From the NCBI RefSeq assembly GCF_011634895.1, contig NZ_SIRR01000005.1:242656-306655 (forward strand): 64,000 bases of DNA, in the 5' to 3' direction. The notes under the pieces are model-generated. The model saw only the letters and a program-made list of their open reading frames with translations. It made no database searches and was not told where the DNA came from. The number at the start of each line of letters is the position of its first letter. The stretch's first letter is position 1. The DNA is from Rheinheimera pleomorphica. GTDB lineage: Bacteria; Pseudomonadota; Gammaproteobacteria; Enterobacterales; Alteromonadaceae. Of the stretch, positions 29,347-39,328 are shown one piece after another. A program made the position numbers and the translations under genes.

Positions 29347-30693
29347 ATGCGTCAATTAGTGACTAAAATTCCGAAACAACATCGTGTGCTTATTGCTGCC
29401 ACCTCGGTGTTTTTGACTACCATTTTACTGCTACCGTCGGAGCAGGCTGCTGCTTCCAAAAGCAGTAAAACGGACAGTCTGGAAATCGGTAAACGCTATA
29501 GTCTGGCGCTGCCAGATACCTCTGCTGAAGCCGAACAAGAACAAGAGGTGGCTGCGTTAGCAGTGTTACCAGAAGAAGATCTGTCGTTAAACTGGTCAGT
29601 GCTGCAGGTGCAAAAAGGCGATGCCTTATCGGCATTATTCAAAAAAGCCAATGTCAGCCAGCAAGTTATGCTGGACATACTGGCGCTTGGCAAAGACGTA
29701 AAAACCCTGACCCGTTTATTCCCCGGCGAGCAGCTCGAGTTTGGCCTTGACGCCGAAGGTGATCTGCAGGAGCTACGCTATGCACTTAACCATCTTTCTA
29801 CCTTGCGTATTAGCCGCAACGCTGAAGGCCACTTCATTGCCGAAGAACTGAAAAAAGAAGTTGAGCTGCGCAGCCAGTTTGCCAGTGCTGAAATTCGCAG
29901 TAATTTCTGGAGTGCCGGCATTGCCGCAGGCCTAAGTGAAGCACAAATTATGAGCCTGGCCGGTATTTTTGGCTGGGATATCGATTTTGGCTTAGACATT
30001 CGTGCTGGTGACAGTTTTAGTGTGCTCTACGAAACCCAGTATGTTGACGGCGAATTTATCAGTAACGGTAATATTGTCGCTGCGCAGTTTTCTAATCAGG
30101 GCCATTTGTATCAGGCAGTACGCCATACTGATGGCAACTATTACAAACCTGACGGTGCCAGTATGCGCCAGGCCTTTTTACGCGCGCCGGTCAGCTTTCA
30201 GTATGTTAGCTCTAACTTTAACCCCCGTCGTTTGCACCCGGTGCTAAAAACCGTACGACCACATAATGGTGTCGACTACGCCGCGCCGGTTGGCACGCCT
30301 ATTATGGCTGCCGGTGATGGCCGGGTTATTGCGTCTGCGTATAACAACTTAAATGGCCACTATGTGTTTATTCAACATGCCAATAATATTGTAACCAAGT
30401 ACCTGCACTTGTCTAAACGTCTGGTAAGTAAGGGCGAAAAAGTACGCCAGGGTGAAGCTATTGGCCGTCTTGGTGGCACCGGCCGCGTTACCGGCCCACA
30501 TTTACATTATGAATTTGTTGTCGATGGTGTGCACCGTAATCCAAGGACGGTAAAATTGCCGCAGGCCACACCACTACAAGGTAACGAAAAACAGCTGTTC
30601 ACTGCTCAGGCCGAACAAATACTGGCGCAACTACTGACCAAAGAACGGGTGTTGCTGGCGAAAACCAGCGGCGACGCTACAGCAGCGCCGTAA
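29347..30693 (+). CDS. mepM: M23 murein DD-endopeptidase, MepM-like
   Basis: A 448-residue envelope protein. An N-terminal signal/anchor (about 14-36) is followed by an OapA/LysM-like region (LQVQKGDALSALFKKA, about 87-102), a middle domain and the catalytic M23 domain with HNGVDYA and GPHLHYEF, which supply the zinc ligands. It probably cleaves peptide crosslinks to let peptidoglycan grow. The divergent position next to tyrS is the usual one for this gene in gammaproteobacteria. No good ribosome site is seen and the start lies just beyond a potential stem. Confidence 0.9.
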   Translation: MRQLVTKIPKQHRVLIAATSVFLTTILLLPSEQAAASKSSKTDSLEIGKRYSLALPDTSAEAEQEQEVAALAVLPEEDLSLNWSVLQVQKGDALSALFKKANVSQQVMLDILALGKDVKTLTRLFPGEQLEFGLDAEGDLQELRYALNHLSTLRISRNAEGHFIAEELKKEVELRSQFASAEIRSNFWSAGIAAGLSEAQIMSLAGIFGWDIDFGLDIRAGDSFSVLYETQYVDGEFISNGNIVAAQFSNQGHLYQAVRHTDGNYYKPDGASMRQAFLRAPVSFQYVSSNFNPRRLHPVLKTVRPHNGVDYAAPVGTPIMAAGDGRVIASAYNNLNGHYVFIQHANNIVTKYLHLSKRLVSKGEKVRQGEAIGRLGGTGRVTGPHLHYEFVVDGVHRNPRTVKLPQATPLQGNEKQLFTAQAEQILAQLLTKERVLLAKTSGDATAAP

Positions 30694-30707
30694 GGATTCG
30701 ACCTAAT

Positions 30708-30735
30708 AAAAAGCCCGGCAACTTGCCGGGCTTTT
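30708..30735. terminator. Bidirectional terminator between mepM and oadB
   Basis: AAAAAGCCCGGCAA and TTGCCGGGCTTTTT form a long symmetric stem between convergent genes, with A/T tracts on both sides. Confidence 0.92.
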
Positions 30736-30768
30736 TGCTTTTGCTCAGTGCTGCGGTATACCAGAAGA

Positions 30769-31899
30769 TTAGCCAACCAAGGCTAATAAGATACCAGCGG
30801 CCACCGCCGAGCCGATGACACCGGCCACATTCGGGCCCATCGCATGCATTAGCAGGAAGTTATGCGGGTTAGCTTCCAGCCCCACTTTATTCACTACCCG
30901 TGCGGCCATAGGCACAGCAGACACGCCGGCTGCGCCAATCAGCGGGTTGATCGGTTGCTTGGAGAACTTCGCCATAATTTTGGCCATAATAACCCCCGAC
31001 GCCGTGCCGATAGCAAAGGCCACTGCGCCAAGCAGCAAAATGCCCAGCGTTTGCAGCGTTAGAAACTTATCGGCGCTGAGTTTAGAACCGACCGCCAGGC
31101 CAAGGAAGATAGTAACGATATTTATCAGCTCGTTCTGCGCCGTTTTATTTAACCGCTCTACCACACCGGACTCGCGCATCAGGTTACCCAGACAAAACAT
31201 GCCTATTAGCGGCGCAGCGCTGGGTAACAGCAGGATTGTCAGTAACAACACCGCCAGCGGGAAAATAATTTTCTCTTTCTTGCTGACATTACGCAGCTGC
31301 ACCATTTGAACATTGCGTTCCGCCTTCGTGGTTAAGGCGCGCATAATAGGTGGCTGAATGATTGGCACCAATGCCATATATGAATAAGCCGCCACCGCTA
31401 TGGCACCTAATAAATCTGGCGCCAGCTTCGATGCCAGAAAAATCGCGGTGGGGCCATCTGCACCACCAATAATCGCAATGGCCGAGGCTTCTTTCATCGT
31501 AAAGCTTAGCCCGGGTACTGCGTTTAGCGCGATCGCACCAAGCAGAGTGGCAAAAATACCAAACTGCGCCGCAGCGCCCAGTAGCAGCATTCTGGGGTTA
31601 GCGATCAGAGCACCAAAATCGGTCATGGCGCCCACCCCCATAAAAATCAGCAGCGGAAAAATACCGGTACCTATGCCCACTTCGTAAATCATATACAGCA
31701 AACCGCCCGGCTCGCCCATGCCAGCTAACGGAATATTGGTCAGCACAGCACCAAAGCCTATCGGCAACAGCAGCAAGGGCTCAAAACCGCGGGCAATCGC
31801 CAGATACAGTAAGGTAAAGCCCACCAACATCATTACCAGCTGACCAGCAGTAAAATTAACTAAACCGGTAGAAGCAATTAAAGTTGCAACAGCGTCCAT
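30769..31899 (-). CDS. oadB: Oxaloacetate decarboxylase, sodium-pumping beta subunit
   Basis: The membrane subunit that decarboxylates carboxybiotin and exports Na+. The 376-residue protein has about nine or more membrane helices and the conserved [12 protein letters not shown] and [13 protein letters not shown] segments. Third gene of oadG-oadA-oadB; the start lies 19 nt after oadA. The pump links oxaloacetate decarboxylation to a sodium gradient, fitting a sodium-using marine or brackish lineage. Confidence 0.95.
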   Translation of the reverse strand: MDAVATLIASTGLVNFTAGQLVMMLVGFTLLYLAIARGFEPLLLLPIGFGAVLTNIPLAGMGEPGGLLYMIYEVGIGTGIFPLLIFMGVGAMTDFGALIANPRMLLLGAAAQFGIFATLLGAIALNAVPGLSFTMKEASAIAIIGGADGPTAIFLASKLAPDLLGAIAVAAYSYMALVPIIQPPIMRALTTKAERNVQMVQLRNVSKKEKIIFPLAVLLLTILLLPSAAPLIGMFCLGNLMRESGVVERLNKTAQNELINIVTIFLGLAVGSKLSADKFLTLQTLGILLLGAVAFAIGTASGVIMAKIMAKFSKQPINPLIGAAGVSAVPMAARVVNKVGLEANPHNFLLMHAMGPNVAGVIGSAVAAGILLALVG

Positions 31900-31918
31900 G
31901 AAAACTCCTCAGCGCCGC

Positions 31919-33700
31919 TTAATCAAAGCTGATCAGCACATCACCGGTGCTGACAGCATCACCGGCGGCGACATGAATACTGGCCACGGTGCCGTCAGAT
32001 ACGGCGCGCACTTCAGTTTCCATTTTCATCGCTTCCATAATGATCACCACATCACCGCGTTTCACCGTGGCACCCACTTTAGTGACAATTTTCCAGATAT
32101 TACCCGCCAGCGGTGCATTTAAGGTGGCACTGCCGGTAACAGAAGCGCTGCCGGGGATATTTTCCGACACCACAGGCTTAACAGAGCTCAGCTCACCTGT
32201 CGGCGCCACTTCCACCTCATACACTTTGCCATCTACCCGTACACTGTAACTGGCCGGACCGCTGACAGCAGGTTTGCTGCTGGCGGCGGCTGGCTTGGTT
32301 TCAGGCTCTGCGCTTTGTGGTGCCGGTTCAAAGGCGGCCGGGTTGTCACGGTTTTTCAAAAACTTCAGCCCCACCTGTGGGAACAGCGCATAAGTCAGCA
32401 CATCGTCTACCGGCTGCGCCGTTAAACGAATATCTTCGGTTTTCGCCAGGCTATTCAACTCTTGCTGTAACTTGTCCAATTCAGGCTCGAGTAAATCCGC
32501 CGGACGACAGGTTATCGCCTGAGCACCTGCTAACACCCGCTGCTGCAACTCTGCATTCATTGGTGCTGGGGTCGCGCCGTATTCACCTTTTAATACACCG
32601 GCGGTTTCTTTCGTGATGCTTTTGTAACGCTCGCCGGTCAGCACGTTTAATACCGCCTGGGTGCCGACAATTTGCGACGTGGGCGTAACCAGTGGTAAAA
32701 AGCCGAGGTCTTCACGCACATGCGGGATTTCTTTGAGCACAGCATCCAACTTATCCAGCGCGCCCTGCTCTTTGAGCTGGCTTTCCATATTGGTCAGCAT
32801 GCCACCGGGCACCTGCGCCAGTAAAATACGGGCATCAACGCCTTTTAATGAGCCTTCAAACTGAGCATATTTTTTCCGGACATCACGAAAGTAAGCCGCA
32901 ATATCGGCCAATAATTCTAAATTCAGGCCGGTGTCACGTGCAGTGCCTTCCGTTATGGCAACCAGGGTTTCGGTAGCGCTGTGGCCATAAGTCATGCTCA
33001 TTGATGAGATGGCGCTGTCGAGCATATCAATGCCGGCATCAATGGCTTTTTGGTAAGTGGCCACACTCAAGCCTGTGGTGGCATGACAATGCAATGCTAA
33101 CGGAATTTTGGTGGCTTCTTTGATGCGGGTCACCAGCTCTTCGCATTCATACGGCTTTAGCAAACCCGCCATATCTTTAATACATATAGAGTGACAGCCC
33201 ATATCTTCGAGCTGGCGCGCCATATCCACCCACATATCAATGGTATGCACCGGACTAACAGTGTAAGAAATGGTGCCCTGCGCATGAGCGCCAACCCTGA
33301 TGGCGGCCTGCACGGCGGTTTGCAGGTTACGGATGTCATTCATGGCATCGAAAATACGAAATACATCAACACCGTTGTCGTGCGCGCGTTCAACAAATTT
33401 TTCGACCACATCGTCGGCGTAATGGCGGTAGCCAAGCAAATTCTGGCCCCGTAGCAACATTTGCTGTTTGGTATTTGGCATCGCCTTTTTTAATTCACGA
33501 ATGCGATGCCAGGGGTCTTCACCAAGATAACGGATACAGGCATCAAAGGTCGCACCACCCCATGACTCCATTGACCAGTAGCCCACTTTGTCGAGCTTAG
33601 CTGCAATTGGCAGCATGTCCTCCAGCCGCAACCGGGTCGCCAGTAAAGACTGATGCGCATCACGCAGCACCAGTTCAGTCAATAATAACGGTTTGCTCAT
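31919..33700 (-). CDS. oadA: Oxaloacetate decarboxylase alpha subunit (biotin protein)
   Basis: The soluble carboxyltransferase subunit: it moves CO2 from oxaloacetate to its own biotin. The 593-residue protein has an N-terminal TIM-barrel carboxyltransferase domain ([15 protein letters not shown], then [10 protein letters not shown]), a Pro/Ala-rich linker at about 455-500 and a C-terminal biotinyl domain with [12 protein letters not shown], Lys559 being the biotin site. Between oadG and oadB. Confidence 0.96.
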   Translation of the reverse strand: MSKPLLLTELVLRDAHQSLLATRLRLEDMLPIAAKLDKVGYWSMESWGGATFDACIRYLGEDPWHRIRELKKAMPNTKQQMLLRGQNLLGYRHYADDVVEKFVERAHDNGVDVFRIFDAMNDIRNLQTAVQAAIRVGAHAQGTISYTVSPVHTIDMWVDMARQLEDMGCHSICIKDMAGLLKPYECEELVTRIKEATKIPLALHCHATTGLSVATYQKAIDAGIDMLDSAISSMSMTYGHSATETLVAITEGTARDTGLNLELLADIAAYFRDVRKKYAQFEGSLKGVDARILLAQVPGGMLTNMESQLKEQGALDKLDAVLKEIPHVREDLGFLPLVTPTSQIVGTQAVLNVLTGERYKSITKETAGVLKGEYGATPAPMNAELQQRVLAGAQAITCRPADLLEPELDKLQQELNSLAKTEDIRLTAQPVDDVLTYALFPQVGLKFLKNRDNPAAFEPAPQSAEPETKPAAASSKPAVSGPASYSVRVDGKVYEVEVAPTGELSSVKPVVSENIPGSASVTGSATLNAPLAGNIWKIVTKVGATVKRGDVVIIMEAMKMETEVRAVSDGTVASIHVAAGDAVSTGDVLISFD

Positions 33701-33712
33701 GCCTGAGTCCTC

Positions 33713-33949
33713 TTAGTGTTGTTGCCGATACTGATGTATCGCGGTTGAAATCGCGGCGATCACTGCCGGGCTGGGGCCACTGCTGCTATCCACTATGGCC
33801 GCCTTTTCTGCTGCCTTCACCGGGAAATAACGCAGTACCACCGCACTTATCAGCTGCACTACTAACACCAACAGCAATAAGAAGGCGAACACTGCCACCA
33901 TGCCAATTAACATCAGGCTGGCAGCTTCCAGTAATAATTCTGCGACCAT
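33713..33949 (-). CDS. oadG: Oxaloacetate decarboxylase gamma subunit
   Basis: A 78-residue protein with one N-terminal membrane helix (about 9-38) and a short polar tail, the layout of OadG, which tethers the alpha subunit to the beta subunit. Its position directly upstream of oadA is the main support. The 263-nt stretch upstream (33950-34212) has no gene; it holds a hairpin GTCGGC/GCCGAC at about 34018-34047 and AT-rich sequence suitable for a promoter. Confidence 0.88.
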   Translation of the reverse strand: MVAELLLEAASLMLIGMVAVFAFLLLLVLVVQLISAVVLRYFPVKAAEKAAIVDSSSGPSPAVIAAISTAIHQYRQQH

Positions 33950-34212
33950 CGTTCTGCTCTCCCTCAGTTGTTACACCCGGCTGACACAGCGCAGGTATAG
34001 TCAGAATAGTTGAACCCTGTCGGCGCAGCCTGCTTTTATGCAGCCGACCTGGCATTATGCGCAGTTAACGCTGGCCTGCTAAATAAAACTCAGTGATAGC
34101 TGCTATTTATGCTAACAATTTGCATAACGCTTAGAGATTACACGTAAAGACACTCAAATGTCTAGCCATCTAAATAAACTTACTAACCAGACCTTGATAG
34201 CCAGATAAAGAA

Positions 34213-34243
34213 CCGGCCTGAGAAGGTGAAACTCAGGCCGGAT
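34213..34243 (-). terminator. Terminator of the pqiABC genes
   Basis: CCGGCCTGAG and CTCAGGCCGG form a perfect 10-bp stem that includes the pqiC stop codon on the minus strand; a TTCTTTAT tract follows. Confidence 0.85.
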
Positions 34244-34781
34244 TATTCAGCCGCTGTGCTATGTGCTGGCTTAGCTGCTGCAGGCCCTCGGCCAGCGCGG
34301 CAACCAGCGCCGGATAACCATCCCCGGTTAGTGGCACCCGGATAGAAAAAGCTTCAGTGCCTTTTCGCTGGCTAATGGCAAAGCGGCCGCTGACAATGGC
34401 ATGCCCATCGGCCAGGGCATGAAAACCGTCCAGTTGCAGCGTAACACGCACTGTGCTGCTGCTTGGCTGCAATACCGCCACGTAATGTGTTAGCTGTGGC
34501 GCTAACCGGTCTGTTAACTGACGCGGCAGTTGCTGCGTTAACGGCTCAGCCCACAGATGCTGGCGCGCCACAACCAGCTCAACATCCGATTGCTGTAGCA
34601 CCAGACCACGGCCATTAAGAAAACTGGCAACCTGCACCGGCTCAACATAAAGCTCTTGGGCTATAGTCACATCTTGTTTGCTGTACAGCGGCACTGCCGG
34701 TAGCTGATAGTAACTTAGCGGCTGCTGGCTGCTACTGCAGCCGGCCAACAGCATTAACATCGCACCCAGCACGTATTTCAT
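34233..34781 (-). CDS. pqiC: PqiC-like ABC-type transport auxiliary lipoprotein
   Basis: A 182-residue outer-membrane lipoprotein candidate: signal with lipobox LAGC (Cys15), then YYQLPAVP and a domain ending in SQHIAQRL. PqiC forms the outer-membrane partner of the PqiB tube in lipid transport. Its start overlaps pqiB by four bases. Confidence 0.88.
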   Translation of the reverse strand: MKYVLGAMLMLLAGCSSSQQPLSYYQLPAVPLYSKQDVTIAQELYVEPVQVASFLNGRGLVLQQSDVELVVARQHLWAEPLTQQLPRQLTDRLAPQLTHYVAVLQPSSSTVRVTLQLDGFHALADGHAIVSGRFAISQRKGTEAFSIRVPLTGDGYPALVAALAEGLQQLSQHIAQRLNNPA

Positions 34782-36460
34782 TGTTTTGCCCTCTTTGGTT
34801 GCGGATCTGCCGCTGTCTCAGCTTCGAATACCAACGCATTGCTTTGTTGATTCAAGGTGTGTAATACCGGTTGCAACTCGCGCAGCACCTGATCCAGAGT
34901 TTGCAAATTGCCATTCAGGTTGTCATAAGCCGGCGCCCCCGGGCTGAACCCCGACAGCATATGCTGCAAGTCCTGCAAGCTTTGCTGCAGCTGGGCGGGT
35001 AATTGTTGTAAGTGCGGGTTAGCGATCAACGCATCGAGCTGGGCCACCATTTTAGAGGCATTCTGCGTCAGCGTTTCGGTGCTTTGCATCGTTTGCTCGC
35101 TTTGCAGCAGCAATTGCTCCAGCGGCAGATTATTAATTTTATCCAGTGCCATCAGCACTTTCTGTTCAATATTACTCAGGCCGCTACGGGCGGTAGGCAG
35201 CATAGGGTAACCGGCACTGTCGCTCAGCGCCATGCGCTGGGCCTGCAACGCTTGTTGCTCAATATCAATGACGTTGTCTTGGCTAATATCCAGATCGATA
35301 TATAAGGCGCCGGTCAGCAGGTTGCCGGTTTTCAGCGCCGCGTGCATACCACGCTGTACCGCTTTGTCCAGCTCCTGGCGCAATTGCGCCAGGCTGAGAT
35401 TTTCATACAGACGGCCGGCCTCGATACGAATAAGCACCGGAATACCTTGCTGCAGCGATACTTCAAACGGCTTATCAATAGAAAAGAAAAACGGCACGCT
35501 GGCAACAGTGCCCACCCGCACCCCGCGGTACTCTACCGGCGCGCCCGCTTTTAATCCACGTACCGACTCGTCAAAAAACAACAGGTACTCAACAAATTCA
35601 CTGTACAAACCTTCCTGCACGCTTTGTTTATTCGGAAATAGCTGAAACTCAGTACCATCTTTTACCGCGCCGCCCGCCGGCCAGCCTTGCATCAGGTCAA
35701 AACTGACGCCACCGCTTAGCAAGGTGGTAGCAGAGCCCACATCAACCTGCAGTCCTTCGGCAGACAAGTCCAGCGAAAAGCCGCTACTGAGCCAAAAACG
35801 CACGTTCTCTGAAACCAGCACATCAAAAGGTTCACGGATATACAGCTGGTAATGCGTGCGGCGGCTGGCTAAATCAAATTCACTGTACTCAACAGTGCCT
35901 ACCTCATAACCGCGGTACAACACCGGATCGCCAACGGCCAGGCCGCCACTGTCCGCAGTGCTGAGCATAACGCGGATCCCGGGCGCATCAGCCGGTGCCA
36001 CCGGTGGGGCATCAAGTAACGGATGCTGTAATTGCTGCTGCGTTGACTCGCCTGGCTGCAGCTCAATATAAACACCAGATAACAACGTATTTAAGCCGGT
36101 GATGCCGCCACGGCCCACCTGGGGTTTAACCACCCAAAATTGCGAATCGGCATTTAACAGCGGCGTAATGGCAGGTTTCATTCGCGCCTTGATGATCACC
36201 TGTTTCAAATCTGTGCTTAGTTCAACCGAAACTACCTGGCCAACATCAACACTGCGACTTTTAATCTGGGTTTTACCGGCAATAATGCCCTCAGCATCGG
36301 CCGTTAGCAGCGTTAATAATGCGCCCTGCTGCTGATAGTGGTTGTAAAGCATCCAGATGCCAATCAATACTGCAGCGATTGGCACCACCCAAATCGGTGA
36401 CCATTGCTTTATCCGGCTTACCTTAGCGCTCAGTTGCTGCGTCAAAACCGACTCCCTCAT
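34778..36460 (-). CDS. pqiB: PqiB, MCE-domain lipid transport protein
   Basis: A 560-residue inner-membrane-anchored periplasmic protein with one membrane helix (about 21-43) and three MCE repeats (first at GIIAGKTQIKSRSVDVGQV, later GDPVLYRGYEVGTV and GAPVEYRGVRVGTV), then a coiled-coil tail. PqiB forms a tube thought to move lipids between membranes. The ATG at 36460 overlaps pqiA by 38 bases; a TTG at 36445 has GAGGGAG six bases upstream and gives an N-terminus closer to E. coli PqiB, so the true protein may be five residues shorter. Confidence 0.93.
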   Translation of the reverse strand: MRESVLTQQLSAKVSRIKQWSPIWVVPIAAVLIGIWMLYNHYQQQGALLTLLTADAEGIIAGKTQIKSRSVDVGQVVSVELSTDLKQVIIKARMKPAITPLLNADSQFWVVKPQVGRGGITGLNTLLSGVYIELQPGESTQQQLQHPLLDAPPVAPADAPGIRVMLSTADSGGLAVGDPVLYRGYEVGTVEYSEFDLASRRTHYQLYIREPFDVLVSENVRFWLSSGFSLDLSAEGLQVDVGSATTLLSGGVSFDLMQGWPAGGAVKDGTEFQLFPNKQSVQEGLYSEFVEYLLFFDESVRGLKAGAPVEYRGVRVGTVASVPFFFSIDKPFEVSLQQGIPVLIRIEAGRLYENLSLAQLRQELDKAVQRGMHAALKTGNLLTGALYIDLDISQDNVIDIEQQALQAQRMALSDSAGYPMLPTARSGLSNIEQKVLMALDKINNLPLEQLLLQSEQTMQSTETLTQNASKMVAQLDALIANPHLQQLPAQLQQSLQDLQHMLSGFSPGAPAYDNLNGNLQTLDQVLRELQPVLHTLNQQSNALVFEAETAADPQPKRAKQ

Positions 36461-37727
36461 GCTGTTCTGTTAACGGATCCCAGAGTAATCTGGGGTCAAA
36501 GCTCAGCGCGGCCAGCATTGTTAAAATAACAACGGCGGCAAACACTAAGGCACCTACTCCGGGGTAAACACTCATTAATAAATCGAACCGTACTAAGGCG
36601 GCCATAATCGCCACCACCAGCACATCTACCATAGACCAGCGCCCTACCCAATCAACCAGCCGGTATATTTGCGTAGAATGACGCTGACGCTGGCTAACAG
36701 GCAGACGGGTTAAATAACATAACCAGAACATGATCAGAATTTTTGCCACCGGCACGATCACACTGGCAATCAGAATAATAATCGCCACCGGATAAGCGCC
36801 GTCCTGCCACATCAGTACCAGACCACTGATAATGGTCGAATCAATGGTTTCGCCAAACGACACCGTGCGCATAATAGGCAGTAAATTGGCCGGAATATAC
36901 AGCAAGGTTGCGGCAATTAACAACGCTATGGTGTTTTGCAGACTGGCGCGCTGGCGTAACCTGACTTTAGTATGGCAACGGCTGCACTGGGTTTGGGTGA
37001 TCGGCACCAGCGCCGTACACACCTGACACAATTTTAAATTTTGCGCCAGACCACTCTTACCAGGCTGTGCGGCCACCTGAGGTATTGGACAAGGCGCAAT
37101 TTTTGACCACAGCTCACGCCGGTCTATCACCTGAAACGCGCGCAGGTGCAGCAGACAAAATAAACAAAACGCCCAGAAGCTGGGCCCCAGCGAAATATCA
37201 GCATCAGCGACCAGCTTAACAAAGCTGATGATCAGGCCCATCAAAAAAATATCCACCATGCTCCAGGGCTTTAACATATACAGCACCCGGGCCACCCAGG
37301 TGCGTGCTGGCAACGCATACACCATGCCTAACTTCAGGTACAAAATGGCAAACATGCAGGCGGCCGGCACCGCCTGAATAAACAGCCAGATTAAAATGGC
37401 CAGCCATTGATGATGCTCGGTAAACAGTACCGAGGAGGTATCAAAAAAGTTCATTTCATTGCTGTTGCCGGCGGCAAACATACTGACAAAGGGAAACAAA
37501 TTCGCCAGCAGTAACATAAACAACGCCGAGCCGGCGTAAAGTACCGGCCGCACTACCGGTTCCGGGTGCCGCGCATCCAAATGGTGACCACAGCGACTAC
37601 AGCGGGCTTCTTCACCCGACTGCAAATCTGGCAAGCGTTGGACCAAATCGCAATGCGGGCACAGCGCCAGCAGCGACACTGCAGGCGCTTTGGTATCAAG
37701 CTGGGCTTGGGCGATAGTGGCTGTCAC
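36423..37727 (-). CDS. pqiA: PqiA, paraquat-inducible membrane protein
   Basis: A 434-residue inner-membrane protein of the PqiABC lipid transport system. It contains two copies of a unit of one zinc-ribbon (CPHCDLVQRL with CSRCGHH; CQVCTALV with CSRCHTK) followed by about four membrane helices. It starts with GTG at 37727; the upstream ribosome site is weak. First gene of pqiABC. Confidence 0.94.
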   Translation of the reverse strand: MTATIAQAQLDTKAPAVSLLALCPHCDLVQRLPDLQSGEEARCSRCGHHLDARHPEPVVRPVLYAGSALFMLLLANLFPFVSMFAAGNSNEMNFFDTSSVLFTEHHQWLAILIWLFIQAVPAACMFAILYLKLGMVYALPARTWVARVLYMLKPWSMVDIFLMGLIISFVKLVADADISLGPSFWAFCLFCLLHLRAFQVIDRRELWSKIAPCPIPQVAAQPGKSGLAQNLKLCQVCTALVPITQTQCSRCHTKVRLRQRASLQNTIALLIAATLLYIPANLLPIMRTVSFGETIDSTIISGLVLMWQDGAYPVAIIILIASVIVPVAKILIMFWLCYLTRLPVSQRQRHSTQIYRLVDWVGRWSMVDVLVVAIMAALVRFDLLMSVYPGVGALVFAAVVILTMLAALSFDPRLLWDPLTEQHEGVGFDAATER

Positions 37728-37871
37728 GATTCAGGCATACCCGTGGTTGCGCGCTTAGCGGGTTTTACCAGAACCAAGCTGAACTCAGCCTGAGTAAAAT
37801 CGCCGCAGTGGAGTGTCAATTTATAGCATAATCACAACCACTTAGCGATGGCGATAGCCGTTTTGCAGCGC

Positions 37872-39113
37872 TTAGTCCGTCGCCATTGGCAGCAAACAAT
37901 TAGCATAAAACGTGGTGGTAGCCGGCCAGTCGGAGAACACGCCTTTCACACCAACCTGTTGCGCCAGCACATGCAGCAGCTGTAACACGGCACTGTCATC
38001 CCGTGCCAGCGTAGGTAAAGACTGATAATACCAATCAGCACCTTGTGACAGCGGGGCTGAACGCTCCAGACTCCAGGCAATTATCTCAAGCCCAGCGGCT
38101 TTGGCGGCCCTGGCATAAGCCGATGGTACTATAGCCCCATCTTGCTCGGTCACTAACACCCACAGCGGCGGAGCGATAATATTCAGCCCGGCCGCCTTGA
38201 GTTGCGCCATTGATGGTTGCCAGCTATCTGGCTGCATAGGATCAAAACGACGCTGTGCATAGCGGCCATCCAGATACACCGCCTGACGGGCAAATTCCGG
38301 TTCATGTTCCAGCCAATAGATAATGTCCTGCCAGTTAAACGATTGCAAAAATACCTGCGAGGGTGCCACACCGGCTGCTTTATACTCATCAACTAACTGC
38401 TGCGCATACTGCTGCTGACTATAACGGCCCTGAAAGGGCATTTTCACCTCGGGCTGTTTTAACTCGGGTGTCATTTTAACACCGGCGCTGGAGAACAACT
38501 GAATGGACTGACGATGTGTCATTGGTGCCTGGCACTGATTATACAAGGTAGTTCGCCAGCCTGGTGTACCTTGCAGATACTGCTCTACTGTGCTGGCATT
38601 GCTGTCTACGCCATCCATACGTACACAAAGCTCACTGAACTCAGCCAGCGTAATATCGCTGGTGCAACACTCAGCACGGGCATTACGCTCTGCATTGGCT
38701 GCGCGAAATGGCTGGCGGCATTTAGCAGCGAGCTCGGGCCGCAGCAAAATGTCAGTGGTCTGGTGCAGATCGCACTGCGCATGGCGGCATACCAGCTGTT
38801 TGTCGGCAGTAAAGGTGACATCGCACTCCGCAATACCGGCACCCATGCTAATAGCCGCCTGGTAAGAGGCGGCACTGTGCTCCGGAAACATCAGCGGCGC
38901 ACCGCGATGCGCTATGGAAAAATCGGTACGATAAAAAGGCCCGTCAGCACAGCTTTGCAGTTGCTGTTTTAACGCGCCTTCAGGCAGTGACTGCAGCAGA
39001 TAAAATGGCCGTGGCCCCAGCTGTACGCTGGCGGCTGGCTGTCGGGCGCTGGCTGTTGCCGCCAGCAGCAGCGTAATAACCGTGCCAGATAGCACTTTGT
39101 TTAACCCCTTCAT
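37872..39113 (-). CDS. Periplasmic glycerophosphodiester phosphodiesterase
   Basis: A 413-residue protein with a signal peptide (1-23) and a GDPD domain: [30 protein letters not shown] (residues split about 117-133) giving the metal-binding Glu-x-Asp and catalytic His residues. It would hydrolyse glycerophosphodiesters to glycerol 3-phosphate and an alcohol in the periplasm, for phosphate or carbon. It is longer than GlpQ (about 358) with insertions. It diverges from a TonB receptor gene. Confidence 0.9.
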   Translation of the reverse strand: MKGLNKVLSGTVITLLLAATASARQPAASVQLGPRPFYLLQSLPEGALKQQLQSCADGPFYRTDFSIAHRGAPLMFPEHSAASYQAAISMGAGIAECDVTFTADKQLVCRHAQCDLHQTTDILLRPELAAKCRQPFRAANAERNARAECCTSDITLAEFSELCVRMDGVDSNASTVEQYLQGTPGWRTTLYNQCQAPMTHRQSIQLFSSAGVKMTPELKQPEVKMPFQGRYSQQQYAQQLVDEYKAAGVAPSQVFLQSFNWQDIIYWLEHEPEFARQAVYLDGRYAQRRFDPMQPDSWQPSMAQLKAAGLNIIAPPLWVLVTEQDGAIVPSAYARAAKAAGLEIIAWSLERSAPLSQGADWYYQSLPTLARDDSAVLQLLHVLAQQVGVKGVFSDWPATTTFYANCLLPMATD

Positions 39114-39328
39114 CAGCCATGCTCCCCGTCAAACTATGTCCGTTGCAGCATGCCGTCAGAGTATGACAAGGCTGTGAATGTCATAAAAACATCAAGGTAA
39201 AAACACAAAAGCTAAATATGAATTACACATAAATTAAACATTTAGTGCGCAAAATTGGCCGCCGTCGGAACTGCTCCGACCATAAAAAAACAACGACATA
39301 AATCACATATATTGTCAGGAGAATGATA

